A stretch of DNA of 64,000 nt from Abelmoschus esculentus (taxonomy: Eukaryota; Streptophyta; Magnoliopsida; Malvales; Malvaceae). The position numbers and the translations under genes are program-made. Of the stretch, positions 1 through 10,096 are shown piece by piece (the stretch's first letter is position 1; the number at the start of each line of letters is the position of its first letter). The notes beneath the pieces are model-generated. The model was not told the DNA's origin. It did not search any database and saw nothing but the letters and a program-made list of their open reading frames with translations. Location of the stretch: assembly GCA_035048815.1 (NCBI GenBank), contig JAUCBN010000025.1, forward strand, positions 7,774,501 to 7,838,500. Reading direction: 5' to 3'.

Positions 1-1291
1 TTCAGTCAAACTACATGCGTTCTAATAGTTAATTATAGGCTTTTGGATATGATTAAATCACTTAATCTCAAATTCAGAGCACTTTACTCAGTTTAAATTC
101 CAATGTGTTTACTATAAAACTCATTAGATATAAACACTTTAAACGTAACAAGACAGTCGAAAAATAAGTATAAATCAAATTTCATGAGTTCAAATAGTTA
201 ATTATGATCTTCTGAACCAAATTATACAACTTAATCTCAATTTTAGAGCATTTTACTCAGTTAAATTTCACACGGGTTCACTAAAAAGCCCAATTAGATA
301 TGCACGCTTTAAATCGAACAAATCGATCAAAAAATGAGATTCAATCAAACTACATACATTCAAATTGTTAATTATGGGCTTTTGAACTTGAATAAACCAC
401 TTAATCTCAAATTTAGAGCACTTTACTCGGTTTAAATTCTAATGTATTCACTATAAAGCTTATTTAGATATGCACACTTTAAACCTAACAAAACGGCTGC
501 AAAATAAGAATAAATCAAATTTCATGAGTTCAAATAGCTAATTTTGGACTTCTGAACCAAATTATACAACTTAAACTCAATTTTTGAGCATTTTACTCAG
601 TTAAATTTCTCACGGGGTCACTAGAAAGCCTAGTTAGACATGCACGCCTTAAATCGAACAAATAGACCACAAAATGAGATTCAATGAAACTAAATGAGTT
701 CAAATAGTTAATTATAAGCTTTTTAATATGATTAAACCACTTAATCTCAAAGTCAGAGCACTTTACTCGGTTTAAATTCCAATGTATTTACTATAAAACT
801 CATTAGATGTACACACTTTAAACCAAACAAAACGGTCGCAAACTAAGTATAAATAAAATTTAAAGAGGTCAAATAGTTAATTATGGGCTTTGAACCAAAT
901 TATACTACTTAATCTCAATTTTAGAGCATTTTACTCGGCTAAATTCTAACGGATTCACTAAAAAGCCCAATTAGACATACACGCTTTAAATCGAACAAAC
1001 CGACCACAAAATGAGATTTAATCAAACTACATGTGTTCTAATAGTTAATATAGGCTTTTGAATATGATTAAACCACTTAATCTGAAATTCAGAGCACTCT
1101 ACTCGGTTTAAATTCCAATGTGTTTACTATAAAACTCATTGGATATACACACTTTAAACCTAACAAGACGGTCACAAAATAAGTATAATTCAAATTTCAT
1201 GAGTTCAAATAGTTAATTATGATCTTCTGAACTAAATTGTACAACTTAATCTCAATTTTAGAGCATTTTACTCGGTTAAATTTCTCACGGG
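1..1291 (+). repeat. Tandem satellite array, ~169-bp monomers in a dimeric/hexameric higher-order pattern
   Basis: Head-to-tail monomers of 168-170 bp. Using the conserved core GTTAATTAT as a phase mark, monomers begin near 28, 197, 367, 537, 707, ~876, 1044 and 1212. Two types alternate. Type A has CTTAATCTCAAATT..AGAGCACTTTACT and a 'CTATAAA.CT' stretch. Type B has CTTCTGAACCAAATTATAC and 'CACTAAAAAGCC'. Monomers 7 and 8 repeat the private variants of monomers 1 and 2, so the larger unit is six monomers (~1017 bp). The array stops inside the eighth monomer where a LINE is inserted and resumes at 21828. The length is close to a nucleosome repeat, as in many plant centromeric satellites. A centromeric location is inference. 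Confidence 0.95.
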
Positions 1292-1902
1292 TATGTGTTG
1301 TTTGTTTTCTCTCCTCTCCTTCCTCCTTCCATCCATGGCCCTCCCTCTCCTTCTCTTCCATTTCTTCTTTTCTCTTTTCTGCTTTTACTCCATTCGGGAG
1401 ACCATCACTGCCTTCATCAGCGTCACGACCATCACGCCATCCATCCACACCGTGGGAGAGGAAGATCCAAACAACACACTAGATCAACTGATTGTCTTAC
1501 TTCGGTATTTTTTTAATTATCTTTCCATTTACTTACTTATACGTAGCTGCCCTTCTCGCTTATTCCTTCATCTTTTTCCCTACTATATACGTTTCGTGGA
1601 TGAACTCCTTATTGTTTTGAATGATTTTTACCCTGATCTGTTGAATGTAACCAATTTTTACGTTATTTCAATGATGAAACTTATGGATCTAAATTACAAC
1701 GATCTTTTGGGCATCATTGAAATAATAGAGTTTTTGAATCCTTCATTCTCGGTTCTCGTCACATGCTTGGCACCAATCTTATTAGCTAATTTGTTTTTAC
1801 CTTCTGGTTATTACGTGGTTTTTATGAATGTTAAGTTTCTACAAGATGATCACATGTTGTTGATTGTTAGGGTTTGGCTACATGACGAGATACTACCCTT
1901 TG
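1292..1902 (+). other. LINE 5' UTR, first part
   Basis: The first ~110 bases are strongly pyrimidine-rich (runs of CTCTCC, CTTCC and TTTTCT), typical of a LINE 5' end. The rest is AT-rich with no recognisable protein. An open frame across 1293-2030 runs through the solo-LTR junction and has no conserved domain, so I do not call it a gene. The stretch ends at the CTTTG target site (1898-1902) of the inserted S solo LTR. Confidence 0.65.
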
Positions 1903-3672
1903 TGATACGCTCCAACTCTCCAAAGATGCTTGTAGAGAGAAGCTTTGATTGCCCGGACCTTAGAATGCAAGCAAGCCTTGTATCATGCTTCTTTCCTAAA
2001 CAAAAGAATGTTAAAAGATGCTGGAAATAAGATAAGGATGATTCAAGAAGAGGTTATGGTGTTAGGGTATTGTTTAGATGAAAAGGAAGCTGTTTTGGTG
2101 AAGGGAATGCGTGGGGGAAGTTGATGGTTGATTAAGGAAGGAAATGGAGGTGTTTAAGTGAAGTAAATGATATGGAAGGATAAGTTAAGGGCTGGTGAAG
2201 AATGGTGGACGAAAATGGAAGATGGATGGTGTTTATGTGATGTTAGAATGATAGTATTCAAAGGGGTAAAGGTTGAACTTATGTTATAGGAACATAAATC
2301 CAATTTAGTTGCAACTCTGAGGGTGGTAGATGCACTTAGACCTCTTGGAAATGTAATTCCAGAAACCTTAAGTATAAAGGATGGAGGGTGACGCCACAAA
2401 TCAAAGAGATGATTTGATTAGTCGATAAAGTTCTTAAAAGAACAAGAATGAGAGATTAACTCACAAACTAAATAATCTGATTCAAAGTTGTGCATTCAAA
2501 TGCCAAAATGGCTACATATTTATAGGAAATGAAAGGGTGTGGACAAGGGAAATTTCCCTTTGAAAGGGTGGCCGAATAGTGGCCTTGGTTTCTGTTCAAT
2601 TGGCGGTGTCTCCCTCTTTAACCGTTCGTTTGAATGGTGTCTCCTTCCAATAATTGTTGTAACTTTTCAGTTTAAAATTCCAGCCTGCACAGTCTTCAGT
2701 AAATTGGACATATCTCGAGATCCCGATATCGGATTGATGCGATTCAACATGCGCTGGAAATATAAGAGACATAGGAACAACTTTCATGAAGACACCAAAG
2801 TCCAATTCTGCTTGTATCATGCTCTAAATCGGCACACAAGTGGACCATCATGAATCTGTCCAATGAAGAGTGTTATCTCTTTGTTTTGGCGCCCAAAACA
2901 TGTTTCCCTCCATGGTTGGTCGGTTGTGTCTCTTGGGGAGGGAACATGTCCTTCCATGGTTAAGCTGAAGGTTGGAGGGTGAGCTAAGATGATCTGGATG
3001 AACTAAGGTTGAGCTGAGCTAGCTAGCTGATTTAGCTAGTTGAAAGTTCACCGTCTTTGAATGACGATTTGAGCTGAACGGCTAACCCCCTAGCTGAGTG
3101 AACTTATCCTTAGGGCCATAATACTATCCTCAATCCATAAGAGTGTGTAGGAGCTGATCCGAATCCCATATGGATCGAAATTCACCATTTGTCATTTTGA
3201 GCTCATTCTGGATTCGTGAGCTGGAATGAAGCTAGCATTCACTTCATTACGCTGCCTAGGAGTGTTTGGTACATTTTGGTTCTGATCGAAAGCTGGTAAG
3301 TGCCTCAAACAACGATTCTTTGTTTTGAGCTCAAATGGTGCATTTGAGCTAAAACGGAGCAGGCCAATATTCCCTTAAGTTGTGTTTAACATAACCTGCA
3401 AAGAAACAACTTAAACTATTAAGTAGATGTTATTAAACATGTGTTGAATATTAATTATGCATAGTATAAGCTAGATAAACCTGTGGTTCAATACCAATTA
3501 CTAAGTTATCAATAATAATATAAGGACATAAACATTATAGGTATATAATATGAGATAGCAAGCGAGTGTAGCACATGAATTGAATAAATAAAGAGTATTA
3601 AGTAGAACTCCTTGATTGGAATTGTTTGACTTAGGGTATGGGCAGAAATTAAGGTTGGGCGTGCACATATCA
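1903..3672 (-). mobile_element. Solo LTR of S-family Ty3/gypsy element (copy S1)
   Basis: 1770 bp bounded by TGATACGCTCC at the left and GTGCACATATCA at the right, with a perfect 5-bp target duplication CTTTG at 1898-1902 and 3673-3677. On the minus strand it starts TGATATGTGCACG and ends in ..TATCA. It matches the LTRs of the S element at 23159-32540 and the + strand S' LTR at 32649. No primer site or internal region is present, so it is a solo LTR left by unequal recombination. A minus-strand TATA box lies at 2517-2524. The block at ~2655-2890 is shared with the T, U and V families. Confidence 0.93.
2517..2524 (-). promoter_or_regulatory. Probable TATA box of S LTR (TATAAATA)
   Basis: Minus-strand TATAAATA. 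The same motif lies at the equivalent place in the other S LTRs (26148-26155 and 31632-31639), in T1 (24956-24963) and in U (36835-36842). Conservation across diverged LTR families supports a core promoter. Confidence 0.6.
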
Positions 3673-3677
3673 CTTTG

Positions 3678-5340
3678 TTAGGGTTTTCTTTCACACCTTT
3701 TTTGGTGATCTCTATTCCAGGTACTCTCGTCGCTGTGGAAAATTCCATCTAGAACCTCTCTTTCGTTGGATTCAATGGAATCTACCTTCATTTAAACGAG
3801 TTCCGTCCACCCGAATACAAATAAGCAGCCATAATTTCCAGATCCCAAGACTTAGACCATTTAGAATCCATCTCTTTTTTTGTTTATTTAACTCAAGGAG
3901 TTTGAGTTCTTTACAACATCTTGTATGCAATCATCCTTCTACACATCTCTTTACCGTACATATAGGTTCTCTTGAAGACCAAGGTTCGAAGACCATTTAC
4001 CAAAATGGTGTCCTCTTTTCTTGGTAATAGGTTTTTGTTCCCCTCTCATATGGATCGCTGGAGGAAAACCCGCGTGGTATGTCTCTAGGTGCTTCTTGGA
4101 CCTCCGTATCAACGAATAAAATAGTTGGGTATTGGGTTGCATTGGTTTCCAAGACTATGACATCAAGATCTTCCAAGGGCTATTGAACCCGATTCTTTAT
4201 GGAAGACGACCAGTGCCTACGTTTTATCCAGTTACGTATCTCTTTACTCGTCAACACAAATTATCCAGGTGTGAGTCTTTGCTTCTTCGGCCAGTACACA
4301 GATTGAAGTAAATACTACCTTTTCCCTTCTTTACAACCTCTTATATTCCATAATCTACTTATTCTGCCCTCTCCTTGTTCAATACGTTACTATACCACCC
4401 TTGCCAAGGGATTTATCAAACACCTTTTTTGGTGTATCCTTGTCAATTAATCTATATTGCATAATAACAACTTTACCTTACTCTTTCATACTAGTTATTA
4501 CCAAAGTTATTAACAATGCTCCTAATTACTTATCTCAAGGATTCCATTTTTATAATTTTGCTGCAAATATATTACCCTTCTCACGGGGTTTTATCAACGC
4601 CTCTCTTGGTGTAAATTTATCAAACAAGTTTACTTGTTTCTTTACCATCTTGTCTAATAAAGTTTCTTACTTTGGAGCTTTGATATGCTGCTTCATATAC
4701 CCACCAGATTGTTCCCGACTATCAATTCTTTTACCAAAACAATTCAACCAAACAATCCTCCGTTACTTTGACATCCAACCGTATGGGTGGTTAAAGTTGA
4801 CCATTATCTCGACTGATTTAAGATTTTTTGTTTCGGGTCTGAACCAACTTATTCATTCTATATATATACATCCCCTCCTTCCCAATATCTCAAGACTTCT
4901 ATTCTACTTCTACAATTTCTTATTTATACTTATTACAAGGTGTCTACTCCAACAAAAATATCTTATATAGAATTTGCTAGTTGTACTACTTCTCCTATTT
5001 ACTTTCTACAAAGGCTCTTTTCTCTTAAACCTGCTGTACTTCAATCTCTTTATATTCCCTTTGACTTCCAATCTCTTTACTCTTCCCTATATCTTATCCA
5101 AAATTTAATATTATCTATTATATCTTTTCATAATAAAAAGTTTTTCACTTTATTATCGAATTCCTACACCTTTATCTATAGCAAATTGTTATCATAATCC
5201 ATGTACACATCAAACTCTCTATTCACTCCTATATATAGCCATCCATTCCTCTTATATTTTTTTCACACACAATACCAAACACACGCCTCACCTTCTTCCT
5301 TTCTCTCAACTATTCCTTTTCTCTCACCAGCTAATTACCA
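3678..5340 (+). other. LINE 5' UTR, second part
   Basis: Continues the LINE 5' UTR after the solo LTR. It is AT-rich and pyrimidine-biased, with several open frames but no recognisable domain, and ends at the ORF1 start codon. A short hairpin motif (ACACC, T-rich loop, GGTGT or close variants) recurs near 3693, 4421 and 4597, with related flanks at the latter two ('GGGATTTATCAA' / 'GGGGTTTTATCAA'). Nothing else is recognisable. Confidence 0.55.
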
Positions 5341-6677
5341 ATGGACTCCAGAACCTTCCTTCAGCAACTTAGAAATTTTCAGTTCACTGATGATGAACAG
5401 GTTGTCGTCTTTCAACCATCTCTTGGGATTCCTCTGAAGAGGAGGCACAATCTACCCTACTAGGGAACCTTAGATCCTCTAAGGATATAGATGACCAGGT
5501 GATCGTCAAAGCTTTTACTGGAATTTGGACTCCAGCAAGGCTAATTTTAATGCGAATCTTGAAGCCACATTTGTTCCTCATCCGTTTTAAAGATGAAAAA
5601 AATAAAGGAGGACATCCTAGCCAGGGGACCTTGGACTTACAAGGATGAATGGTTAGCTCTCGCACAGTACAGTCCTACTATCAGTATTGACGAACACTCT
5701 TTTACGACAATGAATATTTGGGTGTGTATCTATAACATCCCCCCATCCTTCTTGCTTCAGAGGAATCTGCCCACAATACTGGAGAATCACTTGGGACAAT
5801 AATTGGAACAGTAACAAAAATTGATACGAGGAAAATCAATTTCAATATGGTTGACTACCTCCAAGTTGGGTTAATTATAGATGTCACTAAACCAATTAGG
5901 CGATGTGTTGCTATTGGCGGGGGGCCTTTTAAAAGGTTTTGCATGCTTCAATACGAGCGTCTTCCTACCATATGTCATGTCTGTGGTAAAGTTGGCCATT
6001 CTACAGACTTCTATCCTATTCCGGTCGAGGCTCAATCTGAACATATCCAATATGGAGACTGGCTTCGCTATGTTCCTAAAAAGAAGGATGCACAACCCTC
6101 ACAAAAAGGTCGTATCCGCTATGTTACCAAAGGCCTTTTTGATGCTACGCCAATGCCAACTTCCTCTCAAACTTCAAATACCAATGAAAAAGGTAAAGCC
6201 CCTGTGTCATCTCCTTCAGTTAATGAACCAAGTAGCAAATTATCACAAACTATTTCGAAAGGCCCTAGACTTCTTCCAACTATCGCCAATAGACTACCCG
6301 CCCGTCGGTGTCCTCCTCAACCATTGCAAATGGTTTTTCCGGATCATGGTTCCAATATTACTACAAGGCAAAAGGCTAATGACGACATCGGAGAGGCGAG
6401 TTTGCTGGACCCCGAACTCCAAGACTTGGAGGCTGAACTTGACAATGACCTTGCATTCCAGGAGGCTGCCGAATGGCTTGATAATGCGCCAACTCCTAAA
6501 CGAGTTGTACGTCCAACTTTGAGCCGAGGTACCAAGCGAACCCCTCCTTCTGATGAGAGTAACAGGCCTAAACGGGCAAGACCAATAGGCAAGGCTTCTA
6601 CGAAAAAAGTTGGGATGAGCAGCACGAAAAACTCTTCGGTGGTGGTTGATGTTGATCAACCACGCCGAGCAAAATGA
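5341..6677 (+). pseudogene. LINE ORF1 (nucleic-acid-binding protein, DUF4283 + CCHC zinc knuckle), frameshifted
   Basis: In plant L1 elements ORF1 binds the element RNA in the ribonucleoprotein particle. The start at 5341 gives MDSRTFLQQLRNFQF. The DUF4283-like region then follows across two frames: KDIDDQVIVKAFTGIW near 5480-5530, and ARGPWTYKDEW and MNIWVCIYNIP in the frame at 5593-5802. The C-terminal frame at 5847-6677 carries LPTICHVCGKVGHSTDFYP. That is the usual zinc knuckle CX2CX4HX4C with the last Cys replaced by Tyr (F-Y-P). A low-complexity basic tail follows (KRTPPSDESNRPKRARP). At least two frame changes and a TAA at ~5802 break it. The stop TGA (6675-6677) overlaps the ORF2 start ATG (6674-6676). 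Confidence 0.82.
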
Positions 6678-6737
6678 AAATATTATGTTGGAACTGTCAG
6701 GGTCTCGACAACACCCAGACAGATCATGCTCTTCAAC
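6674..6737 (+). pseudogene. LINE ORF2, N-terminal stub (start of endonuclease domain)
   Basis: ATG at 6674 opens MKILCWNCQGLDNTQT, the conserved start of the APE-type endonuclease of plant LINEs (the W-N-[CV]-[QR]-G motif). The reading is cut after 64 bases by the Tekay insertion, whose target duplication TCAAC is 6733-6737 here and 17713-17717 on the far side. The rest of ORF2 resumes at 17718. Confidence 0.8.
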
Positions 6738-8530
6738 TGTAACATCCCGATTTTGGGGTTAGTAGTTTGAGTGTTAGTTGGGGAAATTTGATTCGGGTCG
6801 AATCGGATTTCTAGGGTTCGTTATTCCGGGAAAAATTAAAATAATAATATTTTAATCGGATAAGTAATAATTTTGTGAAATGGTTCTAAGAATATTAAAA
6901 AGGTGTTTTAAAGTTAAAGGAATATTATTTGAACTTTAATTTGGTTTTTAATTGGGGTTAATTTTGTGCTAGTGACTAAATTGTAATTTTGGAAAAGTTT
7001 CGGGGATTTAATTAGTAATTTTCGGCAATAAGGATTTTTAGTGACTAAATTGGAAAGTAAGCCATACTTAGAATCCTTAGAGGGCCATAAACCCAATTTA
7101 TTTTTAATTAATGATTTATCCACCAAAATTGTTTTTTTAAATTGTTTTATTTTAGATGACAACTTCATTTTCTTTTGTAACTTCCCATTTTCCCATCTTT
7201 TCTCTCAAGATTTTCTCTCATTTTCTCTCAATCTTCTTCTCCAAATTTCTTCAATTACTTGCTGATTTCTTCATCATTTTCTACAAGATTTATTTCATTT
7301 TACTCATCCTTTCATTCTCTACAAAACCTACTCATCAATTTTTGCAAAATCAACATCATTTTCAAGGAAATCAAGGAAGGTTTTCTCATCTTTTTGGTGG
7401 AGCAAATCTCTAAGGTAAATTCTGATTTCTAATCTTTTTCTAAGGTTCTTTATTTAAGTTCCCAAGTATTGGCTTGCTAGTTAACAATTGAGATTTTATT
7501 TTGTGTTTTTAATTCAAGATCTATTAGTTTTATGATGGTTTTTGTGAAATCTTTTGAGATCTAAATTGATGCTGGATTTAGTTTGATTTAATTATGATAT
7601 TAGGTCAATTAAATGATTGATTGAGTCTTGAAATGAGTAAACAACAAATTAATCCCGGAATAATGCAATCGGTGGTGTTTTAAGGTGGTTTTAGGTTGTT
7701 TTAGGGGCTGTTTTAGGTGTTCTTGTGTTGCTGGAGGTATAAGGATGATTTGAAAGTGTTTTTGGTTCATAATTGAGGTGGATTAGATGTTAGATTCATT
7801 AGGTTTTGGGCTGATGTTGTTTCGGATGCATTTCAGCTAGGTTTTGGTCTTTTCGGCTAGGTTTTCGATGGTTTTGTGAAGGTGTAATGTGGCTGCTGTT
7901 TTGAGCATGTTGTGATGTGAATATGCTCTGTTTTTAATGTTGTAGAGGTAGTGCAAGAAGGTGCATAAGTGGCTGGTGCGTTGGCGTTGCCGTCGGAGCA
8001 TCGGCGAGGGCTCGTTTCGTTTGTCGGTGAGTGGTTTTGGGTTTAAAGTGAATCACATTGGTTCGGTTCTGTTTTGGGGACTATGGAATAGTGTGAAAAC
8101 TTTCCATAATTCAAGAGTAAGTGTTTTAAATGATGTTGATGCATTACCTCGAGTTTCGGCTATTTTCGGTAACGACATATATGTGAACAGTGATTCAATA
8201 TGATTTTGGAATTGCATATATTTGATTTTGAAATGATGCATGCATGTGTTAATTGCTGAAAATGCATGGTTTATTAAGACATTCAAGGCTTATGTAAGCA
8301 TGAAAAAGAATTTGCAATATGATGAGGTTATTTGCCCTATGTTGATAAAGCCGTTGAGCATGATTTTAGTTCACATGATGAACACTTAATGAGTGCATTA
8401 TGAGCAACAAGTTAACATGCATGATTGGAATTGATATTGGCTTAGTGACACTAACCTTAGATTCGAATACAAATGACATGTCATTAGGATTGAGTGCACT
8501 ATAAAAATAATGAGGATAATGATGATGCCT

Positions 8531-8665
8531 ACACGTAAACAAGGGTGACTTTGTGTCCGACCGTGCATATAGTTGACCCATGCGTAAACAAGGGAGACTT
8601 TGTGTCCGACCGTGCGTAGTAGGGGTAACATGTATACAAGGGTGACTATGTATCCGACCGATGCA
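8531..8665 (+). repeat. Tandem ~50-56-bp repeats in Tekay LTR1 (3 units)
   Basis: Three units begin near 8531, 8582 and 8629. Each has an A-rich start, AAGGG[TA]GACT[TA]TGT and TCCGACCG. The last unit is the most diverged. The matching place in LTR2 (16076-16262) has four units. Confidence 0.85.
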
Positions 8666-9375
8666 TGTTGAGACCAAGTGTCTCCAATTATGGAAAAAGG
8701 AATCCGTGTATTCGGTGAACTAAAAGTTCATATTAAGTGATCACTAGAAAGCCAATATGCATATATGAAAGAGAATGATATATTTGTGCATGATACATGA
8801 AATGATTTGACATTGCTGATAAGCATGATTTGGTTTTACATATTTCAAATAAGCATGAAGAATGCAAGTATGACTTTATAAATGATTTTGAACTTGTTTA
8901 GAGCTTCCTCACTAAGCATGTTGTGCTTAAGCTCTCTCTTTTCATACTTGCAGAAAAATAGTGATATTCGAGGCTACGTTCGGAGCAAGGGAACCAAGGG
9001 GAAGGTTATCTCAATTTTTGGTATGTTTTGGCAAATAACTTGGGGCTTGGCAATGTGTAAATCAAACCCGTGTGGAGTGTGTGATCTCTGCTTTGGTTAA
9101 TGTTGTAATAAGACCTATAATGTTTTGGATTGTTAATTGATGGACTATGGTGTTGTTTGGATTGTTGAAGCATGTACATGCATGAACATTTTTGATTTTA
9201 AATCATATTTTAGGAAGCATGCCTATAGATTGTTGGGATCTTTGATGTGATAAATGTGTGCTTTAAATTGTTCTTTATGCTTAGGAAATTACGCATACAA
9301 TTAAGGGTGATTAATGGTTATGTTTGAATGGGTGGAATTAACTTACAATGTCCTAACTTGTTGAATTGCACAGGG

Positions 9376-9554
9376 GGTATCGATACCTCTGGTAAGGGTA
9401 TCGATACCCAAGGCTTAATTTGGGGTGGTTCGAATCATGGTTCGATGCAATTACCCCACTGGACGCGGGGGTATCGATACCAATAGCCTTCGAAGTGCAA
9501 TAAGACTAGTCCCACGATAGGGTATTGATACCGAGACTTAGGGTATCGATACCC
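9376..9554 (+). promoter_or_regulatory. Cluster of GGTATCGATACC palindromes in Tekay LTR1
   Basis: Perfect 12-14-bp palindromes at 9376-9387, 9396-9409, 9470-9481 and 9541-9554, plus one with a single change (GGTATTGATACC) at 9521-9532. The same five positions occur in LTR2. A protein-binding role is inference. The repeats themselves are directly visible. Confidence 0.7.
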
Positions 9555-10096
9555 CTGACCCAAAAATGACATTTTAAGCGTGGAAAATTACGTTTAGGGT
9601 CGGATATCTTTCCACGATCGAATATAGATGCAATGAATAATATTGAGAGTTGTAATATCACCAAGATGCATGATGTTACCTTGAATTCGCATTGGTAAAT
9701 TAATGTTAGTTTTAGTTCCTATGATATTGTGAGCTTTACAATTAGGTCCCTATTTTACGAAACATGAAATTGACGATGCTATAATGGTCCGATTGATCTG
9801 AACTTTGTTATGAGTATGCTATGCATGTTTAATTGAACTATGGTAGGTCGAATTATTTGTGTTTTGGTCCTTATGTACCATATGCGAATTGAATGATCAA
9901 TTGTGAATCGAATGTTCCCATTTTCATTACGCATGACCTCGACACACATAGGAACTAAATTATGCATCTAGTTAAGGAAAAAAACATATCGGTTTTTAGG
10001 GTTGTTTATCGAATTGGACCTTAACGGGTTTGGTTCGATATTTCCCGTGTAGCCCGTTAGTGCCGGTTCCATCTAGGCCGGGCTAAGGGGGTTACA

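Larger units (their letters stand above)
6738..10096 (+). repeat. Tekay 5' LTR (LTR1)
   Basis: 3359 bp, TGTAACATCCC to GGGGTTACA, closely matching 14502-17712. It contains three ~50-56-bp tandem units at 8531-8665 (core AAACAAGGGTGACTTTGTGT) and five copies of the palindrome GGTATCGATACC (one with a T) at 9376-9554. Open frames such as 7961-8203 or 8366-8677 (minus) recur only as LTR sequence and have no domain. Confidence 0.95.

Noticed and set aside
1293..2030. Open frame of 245 codons at the LINE 5' end
   Set aside because: Hydrophobic low-complexity translation of a pyrimidine-rich UTR that runs across the solo-LTR junction at 1903. No domain.
4401..4970. Open frame of 189 codons in the LINE 5' UTR
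   Set aside because: Composition reflects AT- and pyrimidine-rich DNA. No motif, no conserved start context, and it lies upstream of the clear ORF1.
7961..8203. Small open frames repeated in both Tekay LTRs, including a minus-strand peptide with repeated HGRTQSHPC
   Set aside because: They are translations of LTR sequence. The peptide repeat is just the 56-bp tandem repeat read in one frame.
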